Source of the DNA: Rhizobium mayense
GTDB lineage: Bacteria > Pseudomonadota > Alphaproteobacteria > Rhizobiales > Rhizobiaceae
DNA length: 38,154 bases
NCBI RefSeq assembly: GCF_030272705.1
Contig: NZ_JARFYM010000057.1
Span: 1-38,154 of the forward strand
Direction of reading: 5' to 3'
Translations under genes and position numbers: made by a program
The notes under the pieces: model-generated
The model's database searches: none
Seen by the model: the letters and a program-made list of their open reading frames with translations, nothing else
What the model was told of the DNA's origin: nothing
In this document: one piece after another, positions 1 through 7,957 of the stretch
How positions within the stretch are numbered: the stretch's first letter is position 1
Layout of the letters: each line of letters opens with the position of its first letter

Positions 1-492
1 CATCCTTGCTCCCAACGTTGGCTTTGACCAGTGCGTCGAGAGGCGAGACCGTCGCATCTCTAACTGGCCCAACTGTCGCATTACTAAATAGCCGCTACAG
101 CCCAAAAGTTCATAACGTATCTTATGGAACACGTGGGTCATTTCGGAAGTGCTGCTTTTTAGATATAAAACGCCGTTTGTGCAGTTGCGGATTATATAGA
201 CAAAGAGCGGCTTTGGGTGTTGCTATTAGAGATGAGTATGGAAGGTTCGCTTCGTCTCTGATCGCGGGTCCCCATTCCAGTCAATCTCAGTTCGTCATCG
301 ATACCGCCGACACTCTCTGGCAAACATTGCACCATCTGGCATTTCACTGTCGTAGCCCGCGCGCGACTGGGTTCGCGAAGGGCGTTGCCAATCAACCCGA
401 CTGGTCCGGTGAACGCTTACATGCCGCAAATATTGAAGCGGCGCCTCCGGGTGTTGATTGAATTGGCGCCCACACCTGATCCCACTCCTAAA
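1..492. other. Left-edge stretch with no supported gene
   Basis: I see no convincing gene here. Open frames exist on both strands, but none has a recognisable family signature, a good ribosome-binding site or rhizobial-looking protein composition. The base composition is lower in GC than the genes to the right, which would fit eroded accessory DNA. It may contain decayed coding sequence that I cannot name. Confidence 0.4.
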
Positions 493-594
493 TTAGGGCG
501 AAGCAGACACGGTCGCCAGCAGCACCACCGGACCGACGATGCGCCCGAGCGAGATGGCCAGGCGTGGCTCTTGCTTGCTGCCAAGCCCCGCCAT
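493..594 (-). pseudogene. Possible truncated 5' end of a gene downstream of the SDR
   Basis: A 33-codon frame on the minus strand lies about 65 bases downstream of the SDR stop. It is preceded by a good ribosome-binding site (AGGTGGAG about 5 bases before the ATG). The peptide begins MAGLGSKQEPRLAI and has a hydrophobic centre (GRIVGPVVLLATV), as at the start of a membrane or exported protein, then stops. I infer the beginning of a former downstream operon gene cut off by rearrangement. The family is not recognisable, and a real microprotein cannot be excluded. Confidence 0.25.
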
Positions 595-658
595 CTCGCT
601 CCACCTGATGCAAGGAACCGCGACACCGGCACCAGACGATGCGGCGCTCTATATGACT

Positions 659-1438
659 CTACAAAACTCCGTGGTAGGCGCCGCCATCGATCAGGAGGCT
701 CTGCCCGGTGATGTAGCCGGCCTGGGTCGAGCACAGAAAGGCGCAGGCGGCACCGAATTCGGAAGGGTCGCCGTAGCGCTTGGCGGGGATGGCGGCCTGG
801 GTCTCCTGCCGTACGGTCTCGATCGGAACACCGCGCCGTTCGGCTGCTGCCTTCTCGTTCGTGCGGCGCCGATGGGTTTCGAACGCCCCAGGCAGCAGGA
901 AGTTGATGGTGACGTTGGCATGCGCCACCGACCGCGCCACGCCGGCAAGGAAGCCGGTCAGCCCGGCCCGTGCGCCACTAGACAGGTCGAGCCTTGCTAT
1001 CGGCATCTTCACCGTGGCCGAAGTGATGTTGATGATGCGGCCGAAGCGCCGCTCGACCATGCCGTCGATCACCCTCTGCACCAACTCGATCGGCGCCGCC
1101 ATGTTGCCGACCACGCCGGCCAGTAGTGCCTCGCGATCGATCTCGCGGAAGTCGCGGAGCGGCGGGCCGCCATTGTTGTTGACCAGAATGTCGACCTGCG
1201 GCACGGCCTGCATCAACGCGTCCTGGCAAGCGCGAGTGATGATGTCGCCGGCGACGGCGAACACCTCGGCCCCGGTCTCGGTCCGGATCTCGTCGGCGGT
1301 CCGCTCCAACGTCGCCTGGTCGCGGCCGTTAACGACCACACTGCAGCCGGCCCGCGCCAGTTCCAACGCACAGGCCCGCCCGAGCCCCTGGCTCGACGCG
1401 CAGACCACCGCCTGCCGCCCCTTCAGCCCGATATCCAT
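659..1438 (-). CDS. Short-chain dehydrogenase/reductase-like protein lacking the Tyr-Lys pair
   Basis: A 259-aa Rossmann-fold protein of the SDR superfamily, likely cytoplasmic. The start at 1438 is chosen because GGAG precedes it at good spacing; the frame opens 13 codons earlier without such a site. Visible features are a cofactor loop (ASSQGLG) near residue 15, the N-N-G-G-P variant of the NNAG motif near residue 89, and an Ile-Thr-Gly near the C-terminus. Counting from the catalytic-type Ser of ITSAT, the positions that should be Tyr and Lys are Ser and Arg (LDLSSGAR). This belongs to a known divergent SDR subgroup, often annotated as 3-oxoacyl-ACP reductase, whose activity is uncertain. 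The protein could be a reductase using another proton donor or a non-enzymatic binding protein. Confidence 0.85.
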   Translation of the reverse strand: MDIGLKGRQAVVCASSQGLGRACALELARAGCSVVVNGRDQATLERTADEIRTETGAEVFAVAGDIITRACQDALMQAVPQVDILVNNNGGPPLRDFREIDREALLAGVVGNMAAPIELVQRVIDGMVERRFGRIINITSATVKMPIARLDLSSGARAGLTGFLAGVARSVAHANVTINFLLPGAFETHRRRTNEKAAAERRGVPIETVRQETQAAIPAKRYGDPSEFGAACAFLCSTQAGYITGQSLLIDGGAYHGVL

Positions 1439-1577
1439 GTCATTCTCCTTTTCCAATGCCCAGTCAGTGGGCCGCACAACGGTGCTCTAACTCAACACCG
1501 GCGCGCGGGGCGCGCACCGGTTCAACGATCTTCCGGCGCTCGAGCCACGGTGTCGAACGCGCACTTGAAACGAGCGT

Positions 1578-2627
1578 TCAGTCGATCCGAAGGCTCTGCT
1601 GCATGGCGAAGCACTGAGACCAAATGAAGGTGTCGTACGCCGCCAGGCGCGACTGCCATTTGGGCGTCACCGCGTTGACGCACTTGACCACCACGCGGTC
1701 GATGTAGTTGTCGGCCACGGCCCAGGGGTTGGCCTTGTCCGCACCAGCCATCCCGACGTACGGGGGGGTGGTCTGGAGCGCCGTCCTGGTTGCCGACTTG
1801 ACGTCATTCATGAATTCAAGCTGTTCGCGCACGTCCGCGTGGGTCCCGACGCGATCCACATGCCCAGGGACCAAAGTCTCGAACGGAATTTTGTCGATCT
1901 CGGCGACCTGATTGAAATAGCCAGGGATATCCTGCGCGTCGGCGAAGCCCGACCACGCCATCCAACCCGGGAAGACGATATCGACCACCATCAGCACCTT
2001 CTGTGCCGGCGCCCAGATGAAGATGTTGCCGGGCTCGTGGGCGTTGCCGTGATAGCTGAGCTCCAGGACCTGGCTGCCGACCTTCAGCGTGTATTGGTCC
2101 TTGAACGTGACCGTGGGGATCGGCCGCTTCGGATCGTTTGATCGTTCGAGCAAACGTTTTGTTTCCTCCTGGGCGATGATGATGGGGTGCCCCCCCAGAT
2201 CTGCCGCGCCGCCGATATGGTCGATATGGGCGTGGCTGTAGATCAAATGGGTGATCGGCCGATCCGTCACCTCACCGATCGCCTGCTTCAGATGTGCTGA
2301 ATAGCTGGGCGGCGCATCCATCACCACGACACCTTTGTCGTAGACCATGAACATCGACTGGTATGCATTGTCGGTCACCATGTAGAGACCATCTCCTAGC
2401 TGCTGAAGGCGGTACCCTTTGGCGGGATCCACCGGCGGCACGGCAGTGGAGTTCGGGAGCGGCAGATACCGGTCCTCACGGACGCCGATCGGGGCGATCT
2501 TTGGCATGTCCTGGTAGGCTGCACCCGCTTCTCCGGGCGCTGCCGCTGGTTGCGCCCACGCGCTACTCCCGGACGCCAGCCCAAGACCAAGCACGATCGC
2601 CAGCACGGTTGAAATCGAGGACTTCAT
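1578..2627 (-). CDS. Secreted metallo-beta-lactamase-fold hydrolase
   Basis: A 349-aa protein with a Sec signal peptide: a hydrophobic stretch at residues 7-20 and a probable cleavage after AWA at residue 25. The mature part has the MBL metal-binding signature H-x-H-x-D-H (SHAHIDHIGG, near residue 132), a third ligand His in the YHGNAHEPGN segment, and a later GHVDRVG. It is therefore probably a periplasmic di-zinc hydrolase. The substrate is unknown; the family includes beta-lactamases, quorum-quenching lactonases and others, and nothing nearby decides between them. A GAGG ribosome-binding site supports the ATG at 2627. The gene has the same orientation as the upstream-lying SDR, separated by about 140 bases, so co-transcription is possible. 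Confidence 0.85.
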   Translation of the reverse strand: MKSSISTVLAIVLGLGLASGSSAWAQPAAAPGEAGAAYQDMPKIAPIGVREDRYLPLPNSTAVPPVDPAKGYRLQQLGDGLYMVTDNAYQSMFMVYDKGVVVMDAPPSYSAHLKQAIGEVTDRPITHLIYSHAHIDHIGGAADLGGHPIIIAQEETKRLLERSNDPKRPIPTVTFKDQYTLKVGSQVLELSYHGNAHEPGNIFIWAPAQKVLMVVDIVFPGWMAWSGFADAQDIPGYFNQVAEIDKIPFETLVPGHVDRVGTHADVREQLEFMNDVKSATRTALQTTPPYVGMAGADKANPWAVADNYIDRVVVKCVNAVTPKWQSRLAAYDTFIWSQCFAMQQSLRID

Positions 2628-2803
2628 GAGAGCGCCTCAATAAAACGACGTGATACATTCTGCAGCATTGGAATTCTCCTGGTTGTGGGGGTTAAGTACT
2701 CAAGGTCGATGGAGTTTCTCGACTGCCCTCGCACTAAATGCGCGGCGTGTGGACCATATGAATTTGCCAGATAGTAAGGATATAGAACTAAAATATAGCT
2801 GCC

Positions 2804-3001
2804 CTAGGCCGTGCGGACGGATTTGACCAAGATCATGGAGGCGGTGAAAGCGACGAGTGAAGCGAAGCTTCGCATGGTCTCCTCGCAGCGCAGGGCGATG
2901 CGTTTGAAGCGTTCGCGCTTGCCGGCCGCCTGCTCAATCCGGGCGCGATTCCTGTAGAGCGCCTTGGCGAAGAACGCCGGTTTGTTCTTTTCGTTAGCCC
3001 T
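2804..3001 (-). mobile_element. 3' remnant of an IS5-family transposase gene
   Basis: Read on the minus strand, this stretch encodes about 65 residues typical of the C-terminus of IS5-group transposases. They include NKPAFFAKALYRNRARIEQ, followed by RFKRIALRCEET, and end in ILVKSVRTA before a TAG stop at 2804-2806. The RARIEQ...RFKRIALR block is characteristic of the last catalytic region of this family. No start, upstream catalytic domain or terminal inverted repeats are visible, so it is a dead fragment. It ends where a broken GNAT gene begins on the opposite strand, suggesting that an old insertion followed by deletion made the junction. Confidence 0.8.
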
Positions 3002-3011
3002 GCGCGGACTT

Positions 3012-3475
3012 CGTAGCGCTGATGTTTCGGCCTTTAGAGAAATCCGCCTCCACGCTCTTCGCGAGCATCCTGAGGCGTTCGGAGCCTCATGGGAGGAAGA
3101 GCGGGTTCAGCCCGTATCTCGTTTTGCTGAAAGGCCTGAGAACGGGCACGTCATTGGCGCTATATCCGAAGGAGAACCGATCCTTGGAACCATTGGTATC
3201 TCCCGTTCCAATGGCCAGAAGACGCAACGCATTGAGTCTATCTGGGCAATGTACATGAGTCCGACTGTGTGTGGAAAAGGCTTGGCTCGGCTGCTACTCA
3301 ATGCGGCATTGGCGGAAGGCGGACCATCAATTGCTTCGGCTCCGCGTGGAAGCACACAAGGTTCCCGTCATTCAGTTGAATCGACTGGTTTTAAACGTTG
3401 GGCTCCAGAAGCCGAGGCTCTCAAAGTCGGCGACGTATTCCATGATGGAATATTAATGCGATTGCGGCTTCGTAC
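3012..3475 (+). pseudogene. Frameshifted GNAT-family N-acetyltransferase
   Basis: The plus strand encodes a recognisable GNAT acetyltransferase. The N-terminal half is in one frame (ADVSAFREIRLHALREHP, then the acetyl-CoA-binding type segment CGKGLARLLL). Family-like sequence then continues in the neighbouring frame (RLRVEAHKVPVIQLN, about 3320-3390) and returns to the first frame (FKRWAPEAEALKVGD). The original frame stays open, so a 193-aa protein could still be read, but its middle would be scrambled. No proper start belongs to the GNAT part: the first codons of the open frame are antisense to the transposase remnant. I regard it as a pseudogene with at least two compensating frameshifts. 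Confidence 0.7.
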
Positions 3476-3710
3476 CAGACGCAACACAAGATCGCATAGG
3501 GCTTCGCAACACGACGCGCCTGTTGCGATTTACACGGCTTATTAGAGCAACAAACCGGCCTAAATCGGGGGCGCAAGGCCACATTCTGAAACACAGCATC
3601 CCGATAGTCCATCTTAAAGGCTTATGGCTCACTCACGCAGCTTCGTTACCGAAACCGCAGTCGTTGGAACTTGAGCTTTTCGGAAATCTCCGGCGGAATC
3701 GATGCGTAGT

Positions 3711-4466
3711 TCAATGGGCAGTATAAGCTCCGTCCACCAGATGGCAGCTCCCGGTGATGAAGCTTGCCTGTTCCGACAGAAGGAAACATACGAGAGCCGC
3801 CACTTCCTCAGGGTTTCCGCGTCTGCCCATGGGCTGGAGTGCTTCCATTCGTCGGCTGCTTGTTGCTTCCAAATGCTCCGACAAAAGCGGCGTTTGAATC
3901 CAACCGGGACCGACGGCATTGATACGGATGCCCATTCTCGCATATTCGATTGCGGCTGCCTTTGTCAGTCCGATAACGCCATGCTTGGCTGCCGTGTACG
4001 CCGATGCGAATGGCAGCCCAACCGAACCGAGAATGGACGATATGTTGACGATGGCGCCGCCGCCGCTCTGCAGCATGGCGGCGATCTCATATTTCATGCA
4101 GTAATAGGCGCCGTCCAGATTGACGCTCATCACCTTCCGCCACTGGTCGAGCGGGTAGTCCGCGGTTGCCTTTCGCACACCGTGTTGCCCCGCGTTATTC
4201 ACCGCTAAATGCAGGCCGCCATAGGTTTGGACTGCGAAATCGACCAAGCTCTTTACGGCTTCCGGATCGGAAACGTCGACTACAAAGGCGCAAGCCTTGC
4301 CTCCCTGCTCGCTGATCTCGCCGGCAACGTGACGCGCCCCCTCCGCGTCAAGATCGGCAACAATAACGGTAGCGCCCTCGGTGGCGAGTTGAAGGGAAAT
4401 AGCGGCTCCGATCCCAGAGCCCCCTCCTGTCACAACCGCGACTTTTCCGTCGAGGCCAAGCTTCAT
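3711..4466 (-). CDS. SDR-family NAD(P)-dependent oxidoreductase
   Basis: A 251-aa classical short-chain dehydrogenase. It shows the dinucleotide-binding glycine motif TGGGSGIG (residues 13-20), a DVSDP-type adenine-ring motif, NNAG (near residue 90), the catalytic Ser in VNISSILG, and the Tyr-x-x-x-Lys pair in YTAAK. The C-terminal FITGS...VDGAYTAH segment is typical. An Asp after the second beta strand (VADLDAEG) suggests a preference for NAD(H). The substrate cannot be told; relatives are often annotated as 3-oxoacyl-ACP reductases or sugar/polyol dehydrogenases. The ribosome-binding site is G-rich and follows a run of 7 G on the coding strand. It appears to be a single-gene transcript flanked by pseudogene debris. 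Confidence 0.9.
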   Translation of the reverse strand: MKLGLDGKVAVVTGGGSGIGAAISLQLATEGATVIVADLDAEGARHVAGEISEQGGKACAFVVDVSDPEAVKSLVDFAVQTYGGLHLAVNNAGQHGVRKATADYPLDQWRKVMSVNLDGAYYCMKYEIAAMLQSGGGAIVNISSILGSVGLPFASAYTAAKHGVIGLTKAAAIEYARMGIRINAVGPGWIQTPLLSEHLEATSSRRMEALQPMGRRGNPEEVAALVCFLLSEQASFITGSCHLVDGAYTAH

Positions 4467-4796
4467 AGTCTCCCCCCCCTTTTTCAGTTCGTGCTAATCG
4501 AGCAGAGGCCGATAGCTGATGCAAGTAGTTTCATCCGCGATACACAACTGGACGCTTGCCGCTGCCCGGAGCCGTTTCCAACCTCCTAACCTCCCCCCCC
4601 GGCCGCGCGGCGGAGCCGCGTATGAGGCCTAGGCCACCCCATTCGCCATCATAGCAGATACTGTTTTCGGTCTGCCATGTTTCTCAAACTCAATCAGAAT
4701 CAGCTCTCGATCAGAATCAGCTAATGTGTGATAGCTTTGGCAGCGCGGCGATGCTAAAGACGACCGCAGGGCTGATCTGTTACTGGGCAGGTGGAA
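4467..4796. other. Intergenic region between diverging SDR and L,D-transpeptidase genes
   Basis: About 330 bases without a supported gene, presumably containing the two divergent promoters. It holds a run of 8 C (4593-4600) beside a GC-rich block, the palindrome GGCCTAGGCC (4626-4635), and a 13-bp direct repeat listed separately. I cannot assign -35/-10 elements with confidence. Confidence 0.5.
4693..4722. repeat. Tandem-like direct repeat, two copies of a 13-mer
   Basis: ATCAGAATCAGCT occurs at 4693-4705 and again at 4710-4722, a 17-base period. Each copy itself contains the half-repeat ATCAG twice. It lies about 75 bases upstream of the L,D-transpeptidase start. Two direct copies at this spacing could be a regulator site or simple slippage; the sequence alone does not decide. 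Confidence 0.6.
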
Positions 4797-5393
4797 ATGG
4801 ACAAAAGCCGCGTTACGCGCCGGGGGCTAGTGCTCGGTAGTTTGAGTTTAATGATTTCTGGATGCGTTTCGGGCTCGGAGGATGGGCCGCCGCTTGGGTA
4901 CAACGTCTTCGGGAGGGATCCGGATAACGATTCGAGCCTTCGGCGGCAGGAGGTGGCCTATGACGGAGGCGAGCCGCCGGGAACGATCGTCGTCAATACA
5001 TCGGAGCGCTATCTCTACTTCGTCGAGCAAGGTGGCCGGGCAACTCGCTATGGCGTCGCCGTTGGCGAAGAGGGGCTGAGCTTCAAAGGGGAAGCTACCG
5101 TCGGACGCAAGGCGGAATGGCCATCGTGGAAACCCACCGATGACATGATGCAACGTAAGCCTCGTCTAATGCAGTACGCGGACGGTGTGCCGGGCGGACC
5201 GCTCAATCCACTGGGCGCGGCAGCCCTTTACCTCTACCAGGACGGACATGACACCATGTTCCGGTTGCATGGAACCAACGCTCCCTGGTCGATAGGTCAT
5301 GCGGTGTCGAACGGATGCATCCGTCTGACGAACTCAAATATTGTCGAGCTCTATAGCCGTGCCCCGGTTGGGACGCGGGTCGTGGTCATCTGA
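4797..5393 (+). CDS. L,D-transpeptidase (YkuD/ErfK family), lipoprotein
   Basis: About 198 aa. The N-terminus has twin arginines (TRRG), a hydrophobic stretch and a lipobox-like ISGC, so it is probably a lipid-anchored envelope protein. The YkuD catalytic domain begins at GTIVVNTSERYLYFVE (near residue 63) and carries the signature HGTN...SNGCIRL with the nucleophile Cys174. It should form 3-3 crosslinks in peptidoglycan or attach proteins to it. This domain architecture is abundant in rhizobia. The ATG at 4797 is preferred; a GTG six bases upstream is possible. A hairpin overlapping the stop codon may end the transcript. Confidence 0.9.
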   Translation: MDKSRVTRRGLVLGSLSLMISGCVSGSEDGPPLGYNVFGRDPDNDSSLRRQEVAYDGGEPPGTIVVNTSERYLYFVEQGGRATRYGVAVGEEGLSFKGEATVGRKAEWPSWKPTDDMMQRKPRLMQYADGVPGGPLNPLGAAALYLYQDGHDTMFRLHGTNAPWSIGHAVSNGCIRLTNSNIVELYSRAPVGTRVVVI

Positions 5394-5419
5394 TCGGGTG
5401 TTCGCTCATCAGACCCGAT
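5393..5419 (+). terminator. Hairpin after the L,D-transpeptidase gene
   Basis: ATCGGGT (5393-5399) pairs perfectly with ACCCGAT (5413-5419) across a 13-base loop, starting at the last base of the stop codon. The downstream tract is only weakly T-rich, so termination may be partial or Rho-assisted. Confidence 0.45.
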
Positions 5420-5574
5420 AGTTTGATCATGGGCAACTTATGCACGTTCGAAAATGCGCAGATAATCCGTCAGAGTGTGTTTTTTCTGCACTAGGCTAAT
5501 ATGTTAGTTGCGACTACTATTTGATTCGTTGCCTGCGATAAGTAATGCAATCCTAAGGAGAGAGGACTTCTTTG

Positions 5575-5694
5575 ATGAGCAAAATTCTAATCGTACTCAT
5601 CTCTTGCTTGGCAGTTGCCAATCTCAGCGCTTGCGCCTCGATTGGCAAAGGAAAGGGTAAGGCACCGCCGCCCGCAGCAGCAGTCTACAAGTAA
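5575..5694 (+). CDS. 39-aa small lipoprotein
   Basis: A very small frame: MSKILIVLISCLAVANLSAC followed by ASIGKGKGKAPPP and ending VYK. The N-terminus is a lipoprotein signal peptide with the lipobox LSAC (Cys20), leaving a mature peptide of only about 20 residues rich in Lys, Pro and Ala. An AAGGAGAGAGGA purine tract precedes the ATG. Similar short lipoproteins with an ASIGKGK-type tail are, as far as I recall, common in rhizobia and usually annotated as hypothetical. It sits between two other envelope proteins. Its role is unknown; a structural role or a link between outer membrane and peptidoglycan is possible, but that is inference. Confidence 0.75.
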   Translation: MSKILIVLISCLAVANLSACASIGKGKGKAPPPAAAVYK

Positions 5695-5839
5695 GCTTAG
5701 CATTCTATGCGAGGGGGGGTCGCATCAGACCTCCCCTCCATAATCCCGCCAAATGATCCCGCCTACAATCACAATGGCGAAGAGTCGATCGCTTACTTCG
5801 AGCCCGGTGCTTGTTCTGGCTGGTTAATGGAGCATGCCG

Positions 5840-6418
5840 ATGATGCGTGGAATGGGTGGCCTTTCGCTTGCAATCCTATTGGCGTTGGCGACAGCATCGT
5901 GTCAGACCGAAGACAAAAGTCCGCAGCCCCGGTTCACTTCCAACCGCCATGGCCCGGCAACAACCTCCGCTCAAAACAAATCCGGGCACTTTATCGAGTT
6001 TCGTTCGCGCTATGCGCTGACCTACGGCCACACCTACGTGGTTTTTGGACGTGTCGACCAGAATGGAAAGATGATCGATCCTGAAGTCGCGGGCCTTGCG
6101 CCGGCCTCGCCGGATCCTGGGCCTTACGTCTTGGGCCATTTCGTGCCAGTGCCGGCCACGACCGGAGCGACCGATGGTGACCTGGAAGAACAGTACAGGT
6201 CGGCCAGTTGGCGGGTCATGCTTAGCGATGCCGACTATGCGGACGTTGTTGCCTTCATACGCCAGCAGCAAGCCACTTCCCATCTGTGGCAAGCAACGGT
6301 CGACAATTGCAATGCCTGGGTGGGGAACATCGCACGACACATGGGATATAAGGTCCCTGGTATCTGGCTCAGGCCGCAACAGTTCATTACTGAACTCCGA
6401 GAGATAAATACGGCTTGA
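5840..6418 (+). CDS. Putative papain-fold (NlpC/P60-like, permuted) lipoprotein
   Basis: About 192 aa. The start at 5840 is chosen because GGAG lies 7 bases upstream; ATG codons at 5834 and 5843 are alternatives. The N-terminus is a lipoprotein signal with the lipobox-like TASC. The mature domain contains ALTYGHTYVVFGRV with His64 and, much later, DNCNAWVGNIARHMG with Cys157. A His preceding an N-C-N-x-(F/W) motif is the pattern of circularly permuted papain-like cysteine hydrolases. I infer this from motif order, not from a matched family. The neighbouring L,D-transpeptidase makes a peptidoglycan- or lipid-directed activity plausible. It is otherwise best annotated as a conserved hypothetical lipoprotein. 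Confidence 0.75.
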   Translation: MMRGMGGLSLAILLALATASCQTEDKSPQPRFTSNRHGPATTSAQNKSGHFIEFRSRYALTYGHTYVVFGRVDQNGKMIDPEVAGLAPASPDPGPYVLGHFVPVPATTGATDGDLEEQYRSASWRVMLSDADYADVVAFIRQQQATSHLWQATVDNCNAWVGNIARHMGYKVPGIWLRPQQFITELREINTA

Positions 6419-6552
6419 TGCATTATCTCAGGGAGTCGGCGAACCGCTCTGGTACTATTTGATTCTTCCGCTAAATTGTCGATGAAATTGGGGAGCGAGC
6501 GTCGTCGTATCGCCGGGGTGCGTCGACGATCGCGGATAGCAGAAAGGCTTTG

Positions 6553-7155
6553 GTGAGCAACTTGACCGTATCGGCAGCTGGGGCCGGCCAAATCATCTGG
6601 GTGCTTGGGGTCGTCGCCTGGTACGTCATTCGATATCCGTTCGCGCGTCGCGCCAAGCGCTTGCGGGTCGTCCAAGATCAGCGCTCAAAGATCGAGACTA
6701 TCGGGCTTGCGGCCGCTCTTCTGGGCCTCGCGGTTGTGCCCGGAATCTACGTCGCAACGGGCATTCCGCGGATGGCTGATTATCCCGCCCATGCATGGGC
6801 CGTCGGCGTTGGGACGATCTTATATGTCGCAGCGATGTGGATTTTCCGCAGGACCCATAAGGAGCTCGGCAAGAACTGGTCGATAACGCTGGAGATTCGC
6901 GAAAAGCACCAGCTGGTTTGCAGCGGCCCATACGCCCTCATCCGCCACCCAATGTACACCTCGTTCCTGCTCATGGGGCTTGGACAAGCCTTTTTGCTGT
7001 CGAACTGGGTGGTGGGGCTGGCGGGCTTGTTGGGCTTTGCAATCCTTTATTTCCTGCGCGTAGACAGAGAAGAGCGTATGATGCTGCAATATTTCGGCCC
7101 CGAATACCGCGCCTATATGGATCGCACGAAGCGAATCATCCCTTATCTCTATTAG
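6553..7155 (+). CDS. Isoprenylcysteine carboxyl methyltransferase-like membrane protein
   Basis: A 200-aa integral membrane protein with about five hydrophobic segments. Its C-terminal half has the ICMT/PEMT signature: CSGPYALIRHPMYTSFLLM (near residue 132), then the conserved DREERMM...FGPEYRAYMDRTKR. This family uses S-adenosylmethionine to methylate membrane-associated acceptors; bacterial members act on unknown lipid or small-molecule acceptors. The start is GTG at 6553 with AAAGG upstream; a TTG one codon earlier is possible. It is the first gene of a tight operon with an E2-type acyltransferase (11-base gap) and an SDR-SEC-C protein. A second member of the family occurs in this window at 32650. 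Confidence 0.85.
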   Translation: MSNLTVSAAGAGQIIWVLGVVAWYVIRYPFARRAKRLRVVQDQRSKIETIGLAAALLGLAVVPGIYVATGIPRMADYPAHAWAVGVGTILYVAAMWIFRRTHKELGKNWSITLEIREKHQLVCSGPYALIRHPMYTSFLLMGLGQAFLLSNWVVGLAGLLGFAILYFLRVDREERMMLQYFGPEYRAYMDRTKRIIPYLY

Positions 7156-7165
7156 AGGTGGCATC

Positions 7166-7957
7166 ATGCGAGGGCGAACTATCAGGCTATCAGCGTCGCG
7201 ACGTCTCGTCTGTGATTTGATGAGATTCTCGATCGGAGTGCCGCGGGTTGCGGTGCAGCGGCAGATGAATCTTGGTCCGCTGCTCGCGGCCAGAACAATG
7301 CAGACGCAGCCGATGAGGCCATCCTGGACCATGCTTTTCCTGAAGGGATACGCGATTCTCGCGAGCGAGATTCCGGAATTGCGGCGCGCCTATGTCAAGT
7401 TGCCTTGGGCACAGCTTTATGAATACCCGGAAAGCGTGGCCTCAATTGCCCATGAGCGCGAACATGACGGTGAACGGGTCGTGTTGCTCAGCCTCATAAA
7501 GCGCCCCGAGAAGAGGTCCATCGCCGAGCTCGAGGCGCTGACGACCGCCGCTCGTTCACGTCCGGTTCTTGAGATAAAAGAATTCCGGCGGATGCTGAAG
7601 TTTGCTCGTCTGCCGGCGCCCCTTAGATGGCTGATGATGTGGCTTGGATTGAACCTCGGCAGGCAACGGCCGCGCTTTTTTGGCACGTTTCAATTGTCGG
7701 TCTATTCAGGCCTCGGCGCAGAGTCCCTCAATCCGCTGACGCCGTTGACGACGCTGCTGAACTACGGCCCGATCAGCAAGAGTGGCACGGTAACCGTCCG
7801 CATCCACTACGATCACCGAGTGATGGACGGCGCCAATGTGGCGCGAGCCCTGGAGCGGTTCGAAAAGATATTGAACGACGACATCGCCCGTGAAGTGAAA
7901 GAGCTTGCGCATAGCGAAGTCGTGACCGACACGGCCGCCACAGGAACCGCCACATGA
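7166..7957 (+). CDS. Free-standing 2-oxoacid dehydrogenase E2-type acyltransferase domain
   Basis: 263 aa. Near residues 213-221 it carries HYDHRVMDG, the His-x-x-x-Asp-Gly active-site motif of the E2/chloramphenicol-acetyltransferase fold. The preceding beta-rich segment (FGTFQLSVYSGLG...PLTTLLNYGPI) also fits that fold. There is no lipoyl domain, no E1/E3-binding domain and no dehydrogenase gene nearby, so it is not part of a classical 2-oxoacid dehydrogenase complex. It could transfer an acyl group from CoA to an unknown acceptor. The start has AGAGGTGG just upstream. Its stop overlaps the next gene's ATG (ATGA), which indicates translational coupling with the SDR-SEC-C gene. Confidence 0.8.
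   Translation: MRGRTIRLSASRRLVCDLMRFSIGVPRVAVQRQMNLGPLLAARTMQTQPMRPSWTMLFLKGYAILASEIPELRRAYVKLPWAQLYEYPESVASIAHEREHDGERVVLLSLIKRPEKRSIAELEALTTAARSRPVLEIKEFRRMLKFARLPAPLRWLMMWLGLNLGRQRPRFFGTFQLSVYSGLGAESLNPLTPLTTLLNYGPISKSGTVTVRIHYDHRVMDGANVARALERFEKILNDDIAREVKELAHSEVVTDTAATGTAT

Noticed and set aside
6..461. Long plus-strand open frame at the left edge
   Set aside because: No start context, no family-like motifs and odd composition; the opposite strand is also open. It looks like chance.
4693..4722. Two-copy direct repeat as a mobile-element target duplication
   Set aside because: The copies are only 4 bases apart, so nothing is inserted between them.
7166..7957. Subunit of a 2-oxoacid dehydrogenase complex
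   Set aside because: There is no lipoyl or subunit-binding domain and there are no E1/E3 genes nearby; only the acyltransferase fold is present.
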